Position numbers and translations under genes: made by a program. Below are positions 7,009-17,269 of a stretch of 64,000 bases of DNA, in pieces. The notes below the pieces were generated by a model that ran no database searches, was not told the DNA's origin, and worked only from the letters and a program-made list of their open reading frames with translations. The DNA is from Neolewinella lacunae (GTDB lineage: Bacteria; Bacteroidota; Bacteroidia; Chitinophagales; Saprospiraceae): assembly GCF_014349155.1 (NCBI RefSeq), contig NZ_JACSIT010000139.1, positions 80,737-144,736 of the forward strand. Direction: 5' to 3'. Positions within the stretch are counted from its first letter, which is position 1. The number at the start of each line of letters is the position of its first letter.

Positions 7009-7968
7009 CTACCGTTTTCCTTCTTCGCGGACGCTGCGGCGCTGGGCTTCCACTACACTGGCCCGGCTAAGGGCGTAGCCGACGGTAAACTCGTGGCTGC
7101 CATTGTTGTAGGGTTGAAAGCCGCCGAATCCCAGATCGTAAGAATAGTAGACCTGAAACCCGTTGAGGTTGGTGCCCAGCAAGAGACCGATGGCCCCGAG
7201 ATAGCGGTAAGAGAGGCCGGCGATGAACTGGTCATTGAGGAAACCTGCCTGGAGGTTGAAGTCCATCATGAAGGGCGCATCCTGCACGTCGCGGATCATG
7301 ATGCTGGGCGTCAGGTTCACGTTGAGTTCTTCCACCTTGAAGCGTTGCCCGAGGAGGAAAGTAAAATTGAGGCCCTCGTTGGTGTTGGATCCGGAGATGT
7401 TCTTGAGTCGGTTACTGACCAGGTTGTTGATGGTCAGTCCGCCGAATACCCGATCAAGGTAACTGCCGTAAACGCCGATGCCTGCATCGAATTGGTTGCG
7501 GCCGTCGAGTAAGCGCATGATTTCCAGGTCGCCGGGCTCAATTTGTGGATTATTCAGGATGCTGGGGTCCAGGGTCAGGCGCTGAAACTGCGTAAAAAAG
7601 CCAAAGGCCGCCTGGAAAGGCTGCACATCGCGTACGGCTTCCCCCAGCCCGAAGCGAAAAGCTACGTCAACCTGCCCTTTGAGGCGGCGCTGTTGGGCGG
7701 CCGATTCGGTGAAGATGGCTCCCCCGATGCCGAAACTCTGGCCGATGGGGCCGTTGATGCGGGCTGCAATGGTTTTGGGGGAATCTTCAAATCCCGACCA
7801 CTGGGCACGGGCGTTGAGAAAAACGACGTATTCATCCGCAAATCCCGCTGCGGCGGGATTAAGGATAATGGGATTTTGTACGTAGTGGTTAAATATGGTT
7901 TCATCCTGGGCGCGGAGTGCGCCGAAGGCTACCAGCAATAACACCAGGGAGGGTAGCAGTTTTTTCAT
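7009..7968 (-). CDS. PorP/SprF-type outer-membrane protein of type IX secretion
   Basis: The 319-residue protein has a signal peptide (about 1-20, ending LRAQ) and the PorP/SprF opening segment HYVQNPIILNPAAAGF. The rest is a series of alternating strands expected for an outer-membrane beta-barrel, with a C-terminal strand HEFTVGYALSR. In gliding Bacteroidota, SprF is needed for export of the SprB adhesin and is encoded next to it; here the gene directly follows the giant SprB-repeat adhesin (86-base gap, same strand). This suggests it serves that adhesin, probably as an outer-membrane docking partner linked to type-B sorting domains. PorP in non-gliders has a related role. Confidence 0.92.
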   Translation of the reverse strand: MKKLLPSLVLLLVAFGALRAQDETIFNHYVQNPIILNPAAAGFADEYVVFLNARAQWSGFEDSPKTIAARINGPIGQSFGIGGAIFTESAAQQRRLKGQVDVAFRFGLGEAVRDVQPFQAAFGFFTQFQRLTLDPSILNNPQIEPGDLEIMRLLDGRNQFDAGIGVYGSYLDRVFGGLTINNLVSNRLKNISGSNTNEGLNFTFLLGQRFKVEELNVNLTPSIMIRDVQDAPFMMDFNLQAGFLNDQFIAGLSYRYLGAIGLLLGTNLNGFQVYYSYDLGFGGFQPYNNGSHEFTVGYALSRASVVEAQRRSVREEGKR

Positions 7969-8053
7969 AGGAGCGGGGGGCTTGTTCGTTTTTGGGATGG
8001 GATGGGAGGTGGAGGCGGCCCCGGGGGGGGAGGACCGCCTCCGAAAAAGGTTG

Positions 8054-11000
8054 CTAATCTCTTACGATGGTGAAGGAGCCGCGCTGTTGCATGCGTTCGC
8101 CCAAGGGATTAGAGAATTCGAAAACGTAGTAGTAGGGGCCAGCGGGAAGCAGCACACCGTCGTTGGTGCGTCCTTCGAAGCACTGGAGGCCACCATCTTC
8201 GCTACAGTCGTAGTCGGCTACCTCGTAAACGAGTTGTCCCCAGCGGTTAAAGATTTCGAGGTTGTTGTTGGCGGCGGTTTCATCGCCTGAACAGAAGATG
8301 ACGAGGGTCTCGTTGAGGCCATCGCCATTGGGGCTGATCACCTCACGGGTGCTCAGGCAAGGAAAACGCCGATCAAGCACGGTGGCCACCATGGTTACGG
8401 TTTGGCAGCCACTGCCGTCACTCACTTCAATGGTGTATTCCCCGGGGCAGAGGTTAGCGGCCAGTGCCGAGTTGCCTACTCCCGGCAATTGGGGCCAGTT
8501 GAAGCGGTACTCACCACTTCCACCAAGTGGCAAGACCTGGATGGCCCCGTTGCAGCCATCCGTAGCGTCGGTAGCTACAAAGGTGAGGGCGAGGTCTGCG
8601 GGTTCGGTTAATGAGTAGCTGGCTGTTTCGGTACAGCCGTTGGCGTCAGTGACGGTCAGGCCGTAATCTCCAGCCCCCAGATTTTGGATGCGGGGGGTAG
8701 TTGCGCCGGTAGACCAGCGGAAGGTATTGCCCCCCGCACCGCCGCTTACGGCAACGGAAAGGACGCCATCGCGGGTTTCCCCGCAGCTGATGTTGGTGAT
8801 CGTTGGGGTAAGGACCAGGGCCGGAGGGGCCGTAACCGTCAGGGTCCGCACAATTTCACAACCACCGTCGTCGAGGACCGTCAGGGTGTAGGTCCCGGCC
8901 GCCGCGTTCTCTAAGACGCTGTCAATGCCAATGATCTGACCACCCAGAATGTACTCAAAAGTGTAGCTGCTCTGTCCGCTGATGACGGGGACGATCCGGC
9001 CATCGGTAGCATCAGGACAGCTTACGCCAAATCCATTGTAATCGGATACCACGGAGGCCGTAACCTGGAAGCCGGAGGTAACTCCCACCGTGTAGTTGCG
9101 CACCAGCGTCGCCCCCGTTGCATCACTAATGCTCAGGGTGTATGCTCCGGCACCCACGGAAAGCTGCTCACTGCTCAAAAGGTCTTCGGTGGTGGCCAGC
9201 ACGGTCATTTCCCCAGCTCGACGCCAGGCAAAAGTATAAGGTTCCACGCCGCCAGAGATACTGACGTTGATGGATCCATCGGTACCATCCTGGCAAGAGA
9301 CGTCAGAAATCCCCTCGAGCACTTCGTCAATCCGGCCAACCCGAAGGGTATCGGTAAGGGTTGTGCAGCCGTTGGCATCCGTAATGGTGGCGACGTAAGC
9401 TCCGGCGCATAACTGGGTGATGGTCTGCCCCATCTGTCCATTGTTCCACCGAACAGTATACGGGCCGGTGCCGCCAGCCAAAGAGAGGCTGACCATTCCG
9501 GAACAGTTCGTGTCTTCGGTGTCAGAAACAACGGTAGAACTCGGTACGATGGCGGAGGGGGCACCGACCGTTAGGCTGACCATCAGCATGCCGTCTTGTT
9601 CGTCGGTAACCGTAACCTCGTAGGTGCCGGGCGCAACAGAGATTTCGATGGTGGACGTATCGGAAGTAACTTCCAGGCCCACGGGCTCTACCCGTACTAC
9701 GAAGGGACCGACGCCGTTGGCAATTACCAGGCGAATCACCCCATCGGCCTCATCGACACAAGAAGCGGGACGGGTGGAAGTGGCCACAAAAGCAATGGCT
9801 GCCGCCCCTACGGTGTAGCAAACGTTGCGGGTACAGTCGCTTTCGTCGGTCATGGTCAGGCAGTACTCTCCGGGAGCCAGGCCCGTGCGGTTCTGGGTGG
9901 TGGGGCCGTCATCCCATTGGAAAGTATAGGGCGCATTGCCCCCCGTGGGGGTCAACGTGATGGCACCATTATTCCCCATTGTCGCAGCCGTAACCGTTCC
10001 GCGGGCACGTAACTGGGCAGGCGCATCAACGGTGATGGTGGAGACTACCGTGTTCATTCCACTCGTGACGGTAACGGTATAATCGCCCGGACTCAGGTTG
10101 TTCAGGTCTTGGGTCGTTTGCGGAAGGGGTGATCCACCCTGGCTCCACTGGTAGTTGTAGTTCCCCGTGCCACCGCGGACGGTGATGTCAATCGATCCGT
10201 TGTCTTCGCCGAAACAACCAGGATCTACGGTGAAAGAAACTACGGCCAAGGCTTCAATCACGGCAAAACACTGGCTACGGGTACACATAGCATTGTCCGT
10301 CACCGTAACGCAGTAAGTTCCAGGGGTGGTGATGTTGGCGGGGTCCTCCACCGTCGAGGTATAGCCGCCGGGGCCCGTCCAGGCGTAAGTATAGGGATTA
10401 CGGCCGCCGGTTACGACGAGGTTTACCCCGCCGCTGCCGTCGCGGATGTCCACCGGCGTGCCACCAACCTGAAGGGAAGCGGGCTCTGACACCATAATAT
10501 TGGTTTGGCTGACTACACAGTCGTTGTCGTCGGTGATGGTAACCGAGTAAGATCCTCCGTCCAGGTTGTTTTGGGCCAAAACATTATCGGGGAGGTTACC
10601 ACTCCAATCAATGGTGTAAGGGGCTTGCCCTCCCGAAATCTGCAGGGTGATGCTGCCGTCTTCTTCTCCGTTGCAGGTGACCCCGCTGACGGGACCAACC
10701 TGTAAAGAAAGCGGTGTGGGATCAACCAGGGTGTAACTGCCCGTGGTGGTTTGCCCGGTGCTGCCGTTGGTAACCGTCACAGAGTAGACACCCGCTGCCA
10801 GGTTGCTCGCCGTCGCCGTAGTAGAAACGTTAGGGAGCCAGCGGTAGGTCAGGCTGGGTCCACCACTCACCGTAAGGCTGATTGATCCGGTATTTCCTCC
10901 CGCACAGAAGGGGGCGATGACGTTGGCATCTACGATGGCTGGCGCGGAGCCGCCGTTGACCTGGCCGTTCAGCAGATCTGAGCTCACAATGCCGGTGAGC

Positions 11001-14000
11001 GTCTCAAATTCGATGGCAGTTGGGGTATTGCCGAAGGAAACCGTAGTAGCTGTGCTGGCCAGAACGCGGAAACAAAGGTCATACAAGGCTCCCCCATCGG
11101 GCAGGGTATTGCCCATGGCGTTGTCGTCCGACCAGATGATGCGCAGGACACCAGGCTGGCTGCTGTTGACCAGCAAGTTGCCGTTGAAAGCAAAGCTGGC
11201 TTGCCGGCCTACGTAGGCCAGGACGGCGGGGTCGTAGTTGATCGTGTACTGGAAGGATACCAGGTCAATGGCTTCGTAGCCAATAACCGGCAGGCACACC
11301 GTATCGCCCACCGAAGCCTGGGCCGACCCAATCTGGAAGGTCAGGCCATCAATGACGGGCGCGTTGGGGTTGATGCTGCCGCCGATGGGGATTACCCCGA
11401 CGTTCTGTCCGCTGGCATTGCGCGCCTGCACCAGCGTGGGGCTATTGGCAAAATTGACATTGGTCGCTACCAGGCGGTCTACCGTAAAGCAGACGTTGAG
11501 CAGGCGCTGACCGTCCGCCAGAGTACGTCCGGCCGTTCCCGGGGCAGTCCAGTTAAAGGTCAAAACCCCAGCAGTTGGATTGGTCACGTTGGCTGCCGTT
11601 ATGCTGGGCAGGCCAAAGTTCGCCACGCGGGCAAAAGTCACGGCCGTAGCGTCGTAGGTGATCGAAAAGCTCAGGTTGGTGATGGAGGTAAAGTCCGTCA
11701 CCACAATGCCAATACAAACCTCCTCTCCTACTGCGCCATCGGCACTGCCGAGGTCAAGGACGAGGTTATCCGGCACCCCACCACAATTTTCTCCTTCGTT
11801 GATGGTGCCCGCCACACGGTCAAAAGGCACAATCGGTTGGTTTTCGGGGGTACTGACCTGTGCGGTAAAACCCGGCAGGGAAACGATTTCCACCGGCGTT
11901 TCACAGACTTCCAGCACCCGGAAGCAGAGGGAAAGAATACTGTTGCCATCTGGCACCGAATTGGCCTCCACGTTGGGATCAAACCAGATAACGCGGACTA
12001 CTCCGGGCGTAGGACTAAAGCCCTGCAAGCCAGCCAGTGCGCCGGTAGACGTTGCGCTGACGAACTCCAATTTTGATGCATCGTAGGTGATGGCGAATTG
12101 CATCGAGGCAGCATTCTCGAAGTTGAAGGCCCGCACATCCACGCATACCTCGTCGTTTACTGCTCCGTCGGCATCCCCCGATACCAGGGTCAGGTTATCG
12201 TAGGTCACCACGCCACCCGCATTAATTGTTCCGTTACTGGTGTTAACCGTCAGGTTGGTGCCCTGGCCGTTGGTCGCCGTGGCATTGGTGATCGAGACGG
12301 TCGTCTCACTGCCCGTCAAGACGGTCCAACACACGGTAAACAGGGCCTGTCCGTTGGCCAGGGTGCGCGGTGTGGCCGAAGTGTAAGTCACCCTCACCTG
12401 TCCTGCCGTGCCCGTATTGAAGTTGCCCGCGCCAAAGCCAGGCAAGGCAGAGTTGGCCGTGACGGAGGCCAGTTGGAGTACTGCGGGGTCAAAGTTGAGG
12501 GTAAGCGCCAGGTTCGTCAGGTTGGTAAAATTGGCCACGTCGACCTCAACGCACACCTGCTGCCCCACGCTGGCCGTGCCATCCCCAACGTCGAGCCCAA
12601 GCGGGCTGGCCGCACAGGGTGCGCAGTTGGGGCCACCGCAGTCTACCCCCGTTTCTCCGTTGTTTCGGATGCCGTCGGTACAGGTTTCCGTGACCGTACA
12701 ACCGTTGATCATCCCCGGATTGCCAATGGGGTTGGGCAGTTGACCGGTGGTTGAGTTGGCCGTGATGTTCGTCACGGTCAGGTTGGTCGTTCCCGCACTG
12801 TTATTGGTGAAGCACAGGGTACCAATTACCGAGCCATCGGGGTAAGTAACGCCCGTTTGCGACTGCTGAAAGTAAATAATGCGCACCCGCCCGCTGTTGG
12901 GCATATTGACCAGCAGGGGGTCACCCAGACCTGGATCAGAAGAGGAGCTTACCAGGCTGACACTGCCCGCCGGAAATTCCACATCCGCCTGGAAAGCCGT
13001 AATGTTGGTGAACTTGCCCACCGTAAGGTCAATACAGGCCTGGGCCCCCTGGGCAATTCCACAGGCATCGCCGAGGCACAGGCTGAAGTTGTTGGTGCCC
13101 ATGCCACAGCTGGTATCCGGACCGCCTCCCGTGTTACAAGGCGCACAGCTGCCACCGCAGTCGATGCCAGTCTCGTCGCCGTTCATGATGCCGTCGGTAC
13201 AGGTGGGCGTAGTGCAGTTTACGTTTACTGCGCCGGGGCCACCCGTGGCGGGTACCCGCGTACCTTGGTCGTCGAATGCCCGCAGCGTAGTGGCGGGGTT
13301 GAAGAAGGTCAGCGGCGTTGCCGCAGCAACTTCCACCGTGAAGCAAAGCTCAAAGGCTATCGCGTCGGCCGCCAAAGTCACCCCCGTCAGGTTAGGGTCG
13401 TTCCAGATGACGTTGAGTCTTCCATCCGATGGGTTGCCGGGGGAGGTGCCTTCCACCAGAGCCGCGTTGGGAATGACCCGCGTAAATTGCAGGTTGGCCG
13501 GGGCATAGTTCAAGGAAAACTGGAGACCGCCCAGCGCGTCGAAATTACTGATGTACACGGGTACACAGACCTCTGCACCTGCGGCCGCGCACTCACTACC
13601 CACACAAATTTCCACGTCCGTCGGGCTCGAACCGCATGCCGTAGACTGGCAGGGGGCACAGTTCGGGCCACCGCAATCAATGCCCGTCTCGCCGTTATTC
13701 TGGATGCCATCGTTGCAGGTAGGCTGCACCGTACAGTCGTTGATGGAGCCTCCGTTTCCAATGGGGTTCGGCACCTGGCCGCCGCTTGCACTCGCCGTGA
13801 TGTTGCCCAGGCTGAGGTTGGTGATTCCCGCCATCTGGTTGGTGAAACACACGGTGGCAATCACGTCACCGTTGGCCACGGTCGCTCCCGATTGATCGTT
13901 TTGGAAGTACAGCAAGCGTACCGTGCCGGCGTTCACTACGTTGACCTGAATGGGGTCGACCAAGACCGGTGAGGTGGTAATGCTCTGGTAAAAAAGCCGC

Positions 14001-16105
14001 CCGCTGGGGAAGGTAATGTCGGTCTGGAAAGCCGTAACGCCGTTAAAATTGCCAGCCGTAATGTCCAGACACACGTTAGCCCCTTGCGCAATGTTACACG
14101 CATCGCCGAGGCAAAGGCTGAAGTTGCTGGTGCCCATGCCGCAGTTCGTGTCCGGTCCGCCACCACCCGTATTGCAGGGTGTGCAGCTGCCGCCGCAGTC
14201 GATGCCCGTTTCGGTGCCGTTCATGATGCCATCGAAACAGGTTGGGGTAGTCGTACAAGGGGGGCAACTGCCACCACAATCGATACCCGTTTCCGTGCCG
14301 TTCATGATGCCGTCGGAACAGGTGGGTGCGGTCGTACAACCGTTGACGGAACCATCATTGGCCACGGGGTTGGCAATGATGCCGGTAGTGGTGGTTCCGG
14401 AAATGTCCGCCAAATCAAGAATCTTGGTCCCGGCGGTATTGTTGGTAAAACAGATCGTCCCGAGTACGGTACCGTCGGGGTAGCTCACCCCCGTCTGGCT
14501 CATCTGCAAATAAATTACCCGTACTTGTCCGCTGCTGCGCATGTTCACCAGCGGAGCATCCACCAATCCAGCGTCAAAAGTATGCGAAGAAAGCGCCAGA
14601 CTGCCCGCCGGGTAGTTGATGTCGAATTGAAAAGAAGTCACGTTGGTAAACTTCCCGACCGTAATGTCGATGCAAGCCTGGCCGCCAGCGGGGATTCCAC
14701 AGGCATCGCCCAGGCACAGGCTGAAATTGTTGGTGCCCATGCCGCAGTTCGTATCCGGGCCACCCGTCGTTGCACACGGCGCACAACTTCCGCCACAGTC
14801 AACCCCCGTTTCCGTGCCGTTCTGAATACCATCCGAACACGTAGGTTGGGGCGTGCCCCCGCAGCCATTGACGGAGCCGTCATTGGCGATGGGGTTAGGA
14901 ACTTGCCCGGTGGTATTGCTGGCGGTGATGTCCGCCAGGTCCAGTACCGTAGCCGCCGTACCCCCGTTGTTGGTAAAGCAAACGGTGCCAATCACGGTGC
15001 CATCCGGGAAAGTCACCCCGTTCTGGTCGGCTTGAAAATAAATGACGCGCACCTGCCCGCTGTTGCGCATATTGACCAGCAGAGGATCTGCCAAAGCAGG
15101 ATTGGAAGTAAAAGAAGCCAGGCTTACGCGCCCGGCGGGGAAGTTGATATCCGTCTGAAAAGAGGTGATGTTCGTGAACTTGCCCACCGTAATATCGATA
15201 CAGGCCTGGCCACCTTGGGCAATGCCACAGGCATCGCCCAGGCACAGGCTGAAGTTATTGGTGCCCATGCCGCAGTTCGTATCCGGGCCACCCGTCGTTG
15301 CACACGGCGCACAACTGCCGCCACAGTCAATACCCGTTTCCGTGCCGTTCTGAATCCCGTCGGAACAGGTAGGCGTAGTGGTACACGGTGGGCAACTGCC
15401 TCCGCAGTCGATGCCCGTTTCGTTCCCATTGCGGATACCGTCGGTACACGTGGGCGTGGGCGTGCAAGGTGGGCAGCTTCCGCCGCAATCGATACCCGTT
15501 TCATTACCATTCCGAATGCCGTCCGTACACGTGGGCGTTGGTGTACAGGGAGGGCAGCTTCCACCGCAATCAACGCCCGTTTCGTTGCCGTTCCGGATGC
15601 CGTCGGAGCAGGTAGGCATTCCACCCGTACCCCCGTTGACCGTTCCATTACTCACCGTGAAGTTGGACACGATCATTTCGTTATCGTTCGTAATTTCGAT
15701 GGGGATGGAGTTGCTGGTTATGCTTACCGTCGTCTCCACTTCCTGCAAAACATTGAAGCAGATGGTACCGAACGTGAAAGGCCCGGCGTTGGTGAAACTG
15801 GTAGCAAAGAAGGGGCTCCACACCGCCCGGATATTACCCGGGTTCGCAGCTTGGTTGATGAAGGACATATTCACGCCTCCAATATTGCCCGTTCCTGAAA
15901 CGAAAGCCAGCACCGCCGGGTCAAAACTGACCGTAAACTGTATCCCAGCAATGTTATTGAAGTTGGTGCCAATGAGGTTGACGCACACTTGTTCGCCTAC
16001 CGCACCGTCGTCGTCCGAAACAATCAGGCCGAGGGGTTGCGCGCTAAGGCTGGTGGCGAAGCAAGACAGCAGCCCGCCCAACAGCAAGTAGTAAAATAGC
16101 TTCAT
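8054..16105 (-). CDS. Giant T9SS surface protein with cohesin-like, Cys-rich and SprB repeats
   Basis: The 2683-residue protein has a signal peptide (about 1-22). Residues 24 to about 1720 hold roughly ten cohesin-like modules (typical opening DGAVGEQVCVNL, later FDPAVLAF). Ten copies of a Cys-rich motif (TCxDGIxNGxETGxDCGGSC) lie between them, four in a row at about 163-270. Four modules share a GPDTNCGMG-type opening (about 272, 447, 647 and 992). Residues about 1723-2585 are some eleven SprB-type repeats (GG..PYTF.W and AGxYxVTVTD.NGC patterns). The last 95 residues form a type-B gliding-motility C-terminal domain (VISPNGDGLNETL, IFNRWGQLVYE). It should be exported by T9SS and held at the cell surface. 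Adhesion is inference from SprB; a scaffold role is suggested by the cohesin-like modules. Confidence 0.92.
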   Translation of the reverse strand: MKLFYYLLLGGLLSCFATSLSAQPLGLIVSDDDGAVGEQVCVNLIGTNFNNIAGIQFTVSFDPAVLAFVSGTGNIGGVNMSFINQAANPGNIRAVWSPFFATSFTNAGPFTFGTICFNVLQEVETTVSITSNSIPIEITNDNEMIVSNFTVSNGTVNGGTGGMPTCSDGIRNGNETGVDCGGSCPPCTPTPTCTDGIRNGNETGIDCGGSCPPCTPTPTCTDGIRNGNETGIDCGGSCPPCTTTPTCSDGIQNGTETGIDCGGSCAPCATTGGPDTNCGMGTNNFSLCLGDACGIAQGGQACIDITVGKFTNITSFQTDINFPAGRVSLASFTSNPALADPLLVNMRNSGQVRVIYFQADQNGVTFPDGTVIGTVCFTNNGGTAATVLDLADITASNTTGQVPNPIANDGSVNGCGGTPQPTCSDGIQNGTETGVDCGGSCAPCATTGGPDTNCGMGTNNFSLCLGDACGIPAGGQACIDITVGKFTNVTSFQFDINYPAGSLALSSHTFDAGLVDAPLVNMRSSGQVRVIYLQMSQTGVSYPDGTVLGTICFTNNTAGTKILDLADISGTTTTGIIANPVANDGSVNGCTTAPTCSDGIMNGTETGIDCGGSCPPCTTTPTCFDGIMNGTETGIDCGGSCTPCNTGGGGPDTNCGMGTSNFSLCLGDACNIAQGANVCLDITAGNFNGVTAFQTDITFPSGRLFYQSITTSPVLVDPIQVNVVNAGTVRLLYFQNDQSGATVANGDVIATVCFTNQMAGITNLSLGNITASASGGQVPNPIGNGGSINDCTVQPTCNDGIQNNGETGIDCGGPNCAPCQSTACGSSPTDVEICVGSECAAAGAEVCVPVYISNFDALGGLQFSLNYAPANLQFTRVIPNAALVEGTSPGNPSDGRLNVIWNDPNLTGVTLAADAIAFELCFTVEVAAATPLTFFNPATTLRAFDDQGTRVPATGGPGAVNVNCTTPTCTDGIMNGDETGIDCGGSCAPCNTGGGPDTSCGMGTNNFSLCLGDACGIAQGAQACIDLTVGKFTNITAFQADVEFPAGSVSLVSSSSDPGLGDPLLVNMPNSGRVRIIYFQQSQTGVTYPDGSVIGTLCFTNNSAGTTNLTVTNITANSTTGQLPNPIGNPGMINGCTVTETCTDGIRNNGETGVDCGGPNCAPCAASPLGLDVGDGTASVGQQVCVEVDVANFTNLTNLALTLNFDPAVLQLASVTANSALPGFGAGNFNTGTAGQVRVTYTSATPRTLANGQALFTVCWTVLTGSETTVSITNATATNGQGTNLTVNTSNGTINAGGVVTYDNLTLVSGDADGAVNDEVCVDVRAFNFENAASMQFAITYDASKLEFVSATSTGALAGLQGFSPTPGVVRVIWFDPNVEANSVPDGNSILSLCFRVLEVCETPVEIVSLPGFTAQVSTPENQPIVPFDRVAGTINEGENCGGVPDNLVLDLGSADGAVGEEVCIGIVVTDFTSITNLSFSITYDATAVTFARVANFGLPSITAANVTNPTAGVLTFNWTAPGTAGRTLADGQRLLNVCFTVDRLVATNVNFANSPTLVQARNASGQNVGVIPIGGSINPNAPVIDGLTFQIGSAQASVGDTVCLPVIGYEAIDLVSFQYTINYDPAVLAYVGRQASFAFNGNLLVNSSQPGVLRIIWSDDNAMGNTLPDGGALYDLCFRVLASTATTVSFGNTPTAIEFETLTGIVSSDLLNGQVNGGSAPAIVDANVIAPFCAGGNTGSISLTVSGGPSLTYRWLPNVSTTATASNLAAGVYSVTVTNGSTGQTTTGSYTLVDPTPLSLQVGPVSGVTCNGEEDGSITLQISGGQAPYTIDWSGNLPDNVLAQNNLDGGSYSVTITDDNDCVVSQTNIMVSEPASLQVGGTPVDIRDGSGGVNLVVTGGRNPYTYAWTGPGGYTSTVEDPANITTPGTYCVTVTDNAMCTRSQCFAVIEALAVVSFTVDPGCFGEDNGSIDITVRGGTGNYNYQWSQGGSPLPQTTQDLNNLSPGDYTVTVTSGMNTVVSTITVDAPAQLRARGTVTAATMGNNGAITLTPTGGNAPYTFQWDDGPTTQNRTGLAPGEYCLTMTDESDCTRNVCYTVGAAAIAFVATSTRPASCVDEADGVIRLVIANGVGPFVVRVEPVGLEVTSDTSTIEISVAPGTYEVTVTDEQDGMLMVSLTVGAPSAIVPSSTVVSDTEDTNCSGMVSLSLAGGTGPYTVRWNNGQMGQTITQLCAGAYVATITDANGCTTLTDTLRVGRIDEVLEGISDVSCQDGTDGSINVSISGGVEPYTFAWRRAGEMTVLATTEDLLSSEQLSVGAGAYTLSISDATGATLVRNYTVGVTSGFQVTASVVSDYNGFGVSCPDATDGRIVPVISGQSSYTFEYILGGQIIGIDSVLENAAAGTYTLTVLDDGGCEIVRTLTVTAPPALVLTPTITNISCGETRDGVLSVAVSGGAGGNTFRWSTGATTPRIQNLGAGDYGLTVTDANGCTETASYSLTEPADLALTFVATDATDGCNGAIQVLPLGGSGEYRFNWPQLPGVGNSALAANLCPGEYTIEVSDGSGCQTVTMVATVLDRRFPCLSTREVISPNGDGLNETLVIFCSGDETAANNNLEIFNRWGQLVYEVADYDCSEDGGLQCFEGRTNDGVLLPAGPYYYVFEFSNPLGERMQQRGSFTIVRD
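13575..13590 (-). repeat. Dispersed repeat core inside the giant adhesin gene
   Basis: The plus strand reads GCACCTGCGGCCGCGC. In the adhesin frame it encodes an Ala-Ala-Ala-Gly-Ala run inserted near the start of one cohesin-like module (SECAAAGAEVC). Confidence 0.65.
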
Positions 16106-16157
16106 CTAAAATTTCAGTTGATGGGATTAAAATCGAATGCTTTTGGAAAGACCCCGC

Positions 16158-16949
16158 TTAGCGCCTACGCCGTTGAAAAATCACTTTGCGGTGCAGTTGC
16201 TCCCGGTCTGTGGTAATTCGTACAATGTAAGTGCCGTCGGCAGGAAAATCCGCAGCTGAAAGTTCATAGTTTACGGTTCCGGAGCTGATGGACCAGGGAC
16301 GCCGGAACAAGGTCCGCCCCCCCGCATCCAGCAACTCCAGCGTCGCCTTGCTGGTGTACTGGAGATCCAGCGTGATCCGGCTGAAGTCGCTGAAAGGGTT
16401 GGGCGCCACCCGAAAGCGATCGTCTTCCCCCATCGCCGTCAGCGAAGAGGAGCCCTGGATGATGACTACCCCCGGCACCAGGGTCGTGGTTACCGCCTGG
16501 TTCAGGCTGTCCGAAAAGGAGTAGCCGACGGGGATTTCCGTAAATTCAATCGGCGTTTCCAGGCTGACCGTCCGCAGGGGCAACAGGCGCAGGGTAAAAA
16601 GACGGCTGCTGTCGGGCAGCATCAACCCCCGCAGGTTACTGTCGAATTCCAGGTAGCCAATCCGGCCTTGTTGTACCTGCCGGCGATTGAAGTTGTCTTC
16701 AAAAGTCCCGCCCAGCGCAATGTCCGTCACCCCAACAAATTCGAGCGCCAGGGTGTCCCAGGTCAGCGAAAACTGAATCCCGACGACGTGCTCCAGGCCA
16801 ATGCCCCGGACGCTCACCAGAACTTCCTCATCGGAAGTTCCACTGGCATTTTCAACGTAAATTTTGGTTTCCTGCGCCCGCAGAAAACACGTAGCCAAAA
16901 GCAACAATGCCGTTGCCCCAAGGCCGCGGTACAAAATCGGTATGTTCAT
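16158..16949 (-). CDS. Single-cohesin exported protein with type-A T9SS domain
   Basis: The 263-residue protein has a signal peptide (about 1-25, ending FLRAQ) and one cohesin-like module (about 26-155: TSDEEVLVSVRGIGLEHVVGIQFSLTW, then TLALEFVGV). A C-terminal type-A sorting domain follows from about 175 (RFRVAPNPFSDFSRITLDL, ending with basic residues). In T9SS substrates this domain is removed and the protein attached to the surface or released. It lies 52 bases upstream of the giant adhesin on the same strand, so the two are probably cotranscribed. With one module it looks like a small anchoring or adaptor partner of the same assembly; that role is inference. Confidence 0.85.
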   Translation of the reverse strand: MNIPILYRGLGATALLLLATCFLRAQETKIYVENASGTSDEEVLVSVRGIGLEHVVGIQFSLTWDTLALEFVGVTDIALGGTFEDNFNRRQVQQGRIGYLEFDSNLRGLMLPDSSRLFTLRLLPLRTVSLETPIEFTEIPVGYSFSDSLNQAVTTTLVPGVVIIQGSSSLTAMGEDDRFRVAPNPFSDFSRITLDLQYTSKATLELLDAGGRTLFRRPWSISSGTVNYELSAADFPADGTYIVRITTDREQLHRKVIFQRRRR

Positions 16950-17269
16950 TGAATCGGGATTATAAATCCAAGACGATGGCCTCTAATGTGTATTTCCGCC
17001 CGCTAAGGTAGCTATTTTCCGGCATCCTGCGGGGAGCAATCAAAATTCGCACTGCGCCCGCCTCATTTTGCTGCGCAGCTGTTGTTATGGGGCGCCGGAG
17101 CGCAGGTGCCGGGAACGGGGAAGGAGCAATGCCCCACCCTTCAGCCCGGAAATACTACCGACCACTCAGGCCAGCACCGGACCCGGAGCAGCAAACGGCC
17201 TCTTTTACAAAGCGCTGTCTGCCGCACCGGGCCCGGGTTAATCCGCATCGGCCACCTAACCGGCAACGT
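16950..17269. other. Intergenic region between dockerin and cohesin genes
   Basis: No coding sequence is convincing. On the minus strand a TACCTTAG box at about 17010 could be the -7 element for the small cohesin gene. A degenerate copy of the dispersed repeat (GCGCAGGTGCC) lies near 17099-17110. No strong terminator follows the dockerin gene. Confidence 0.4.
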
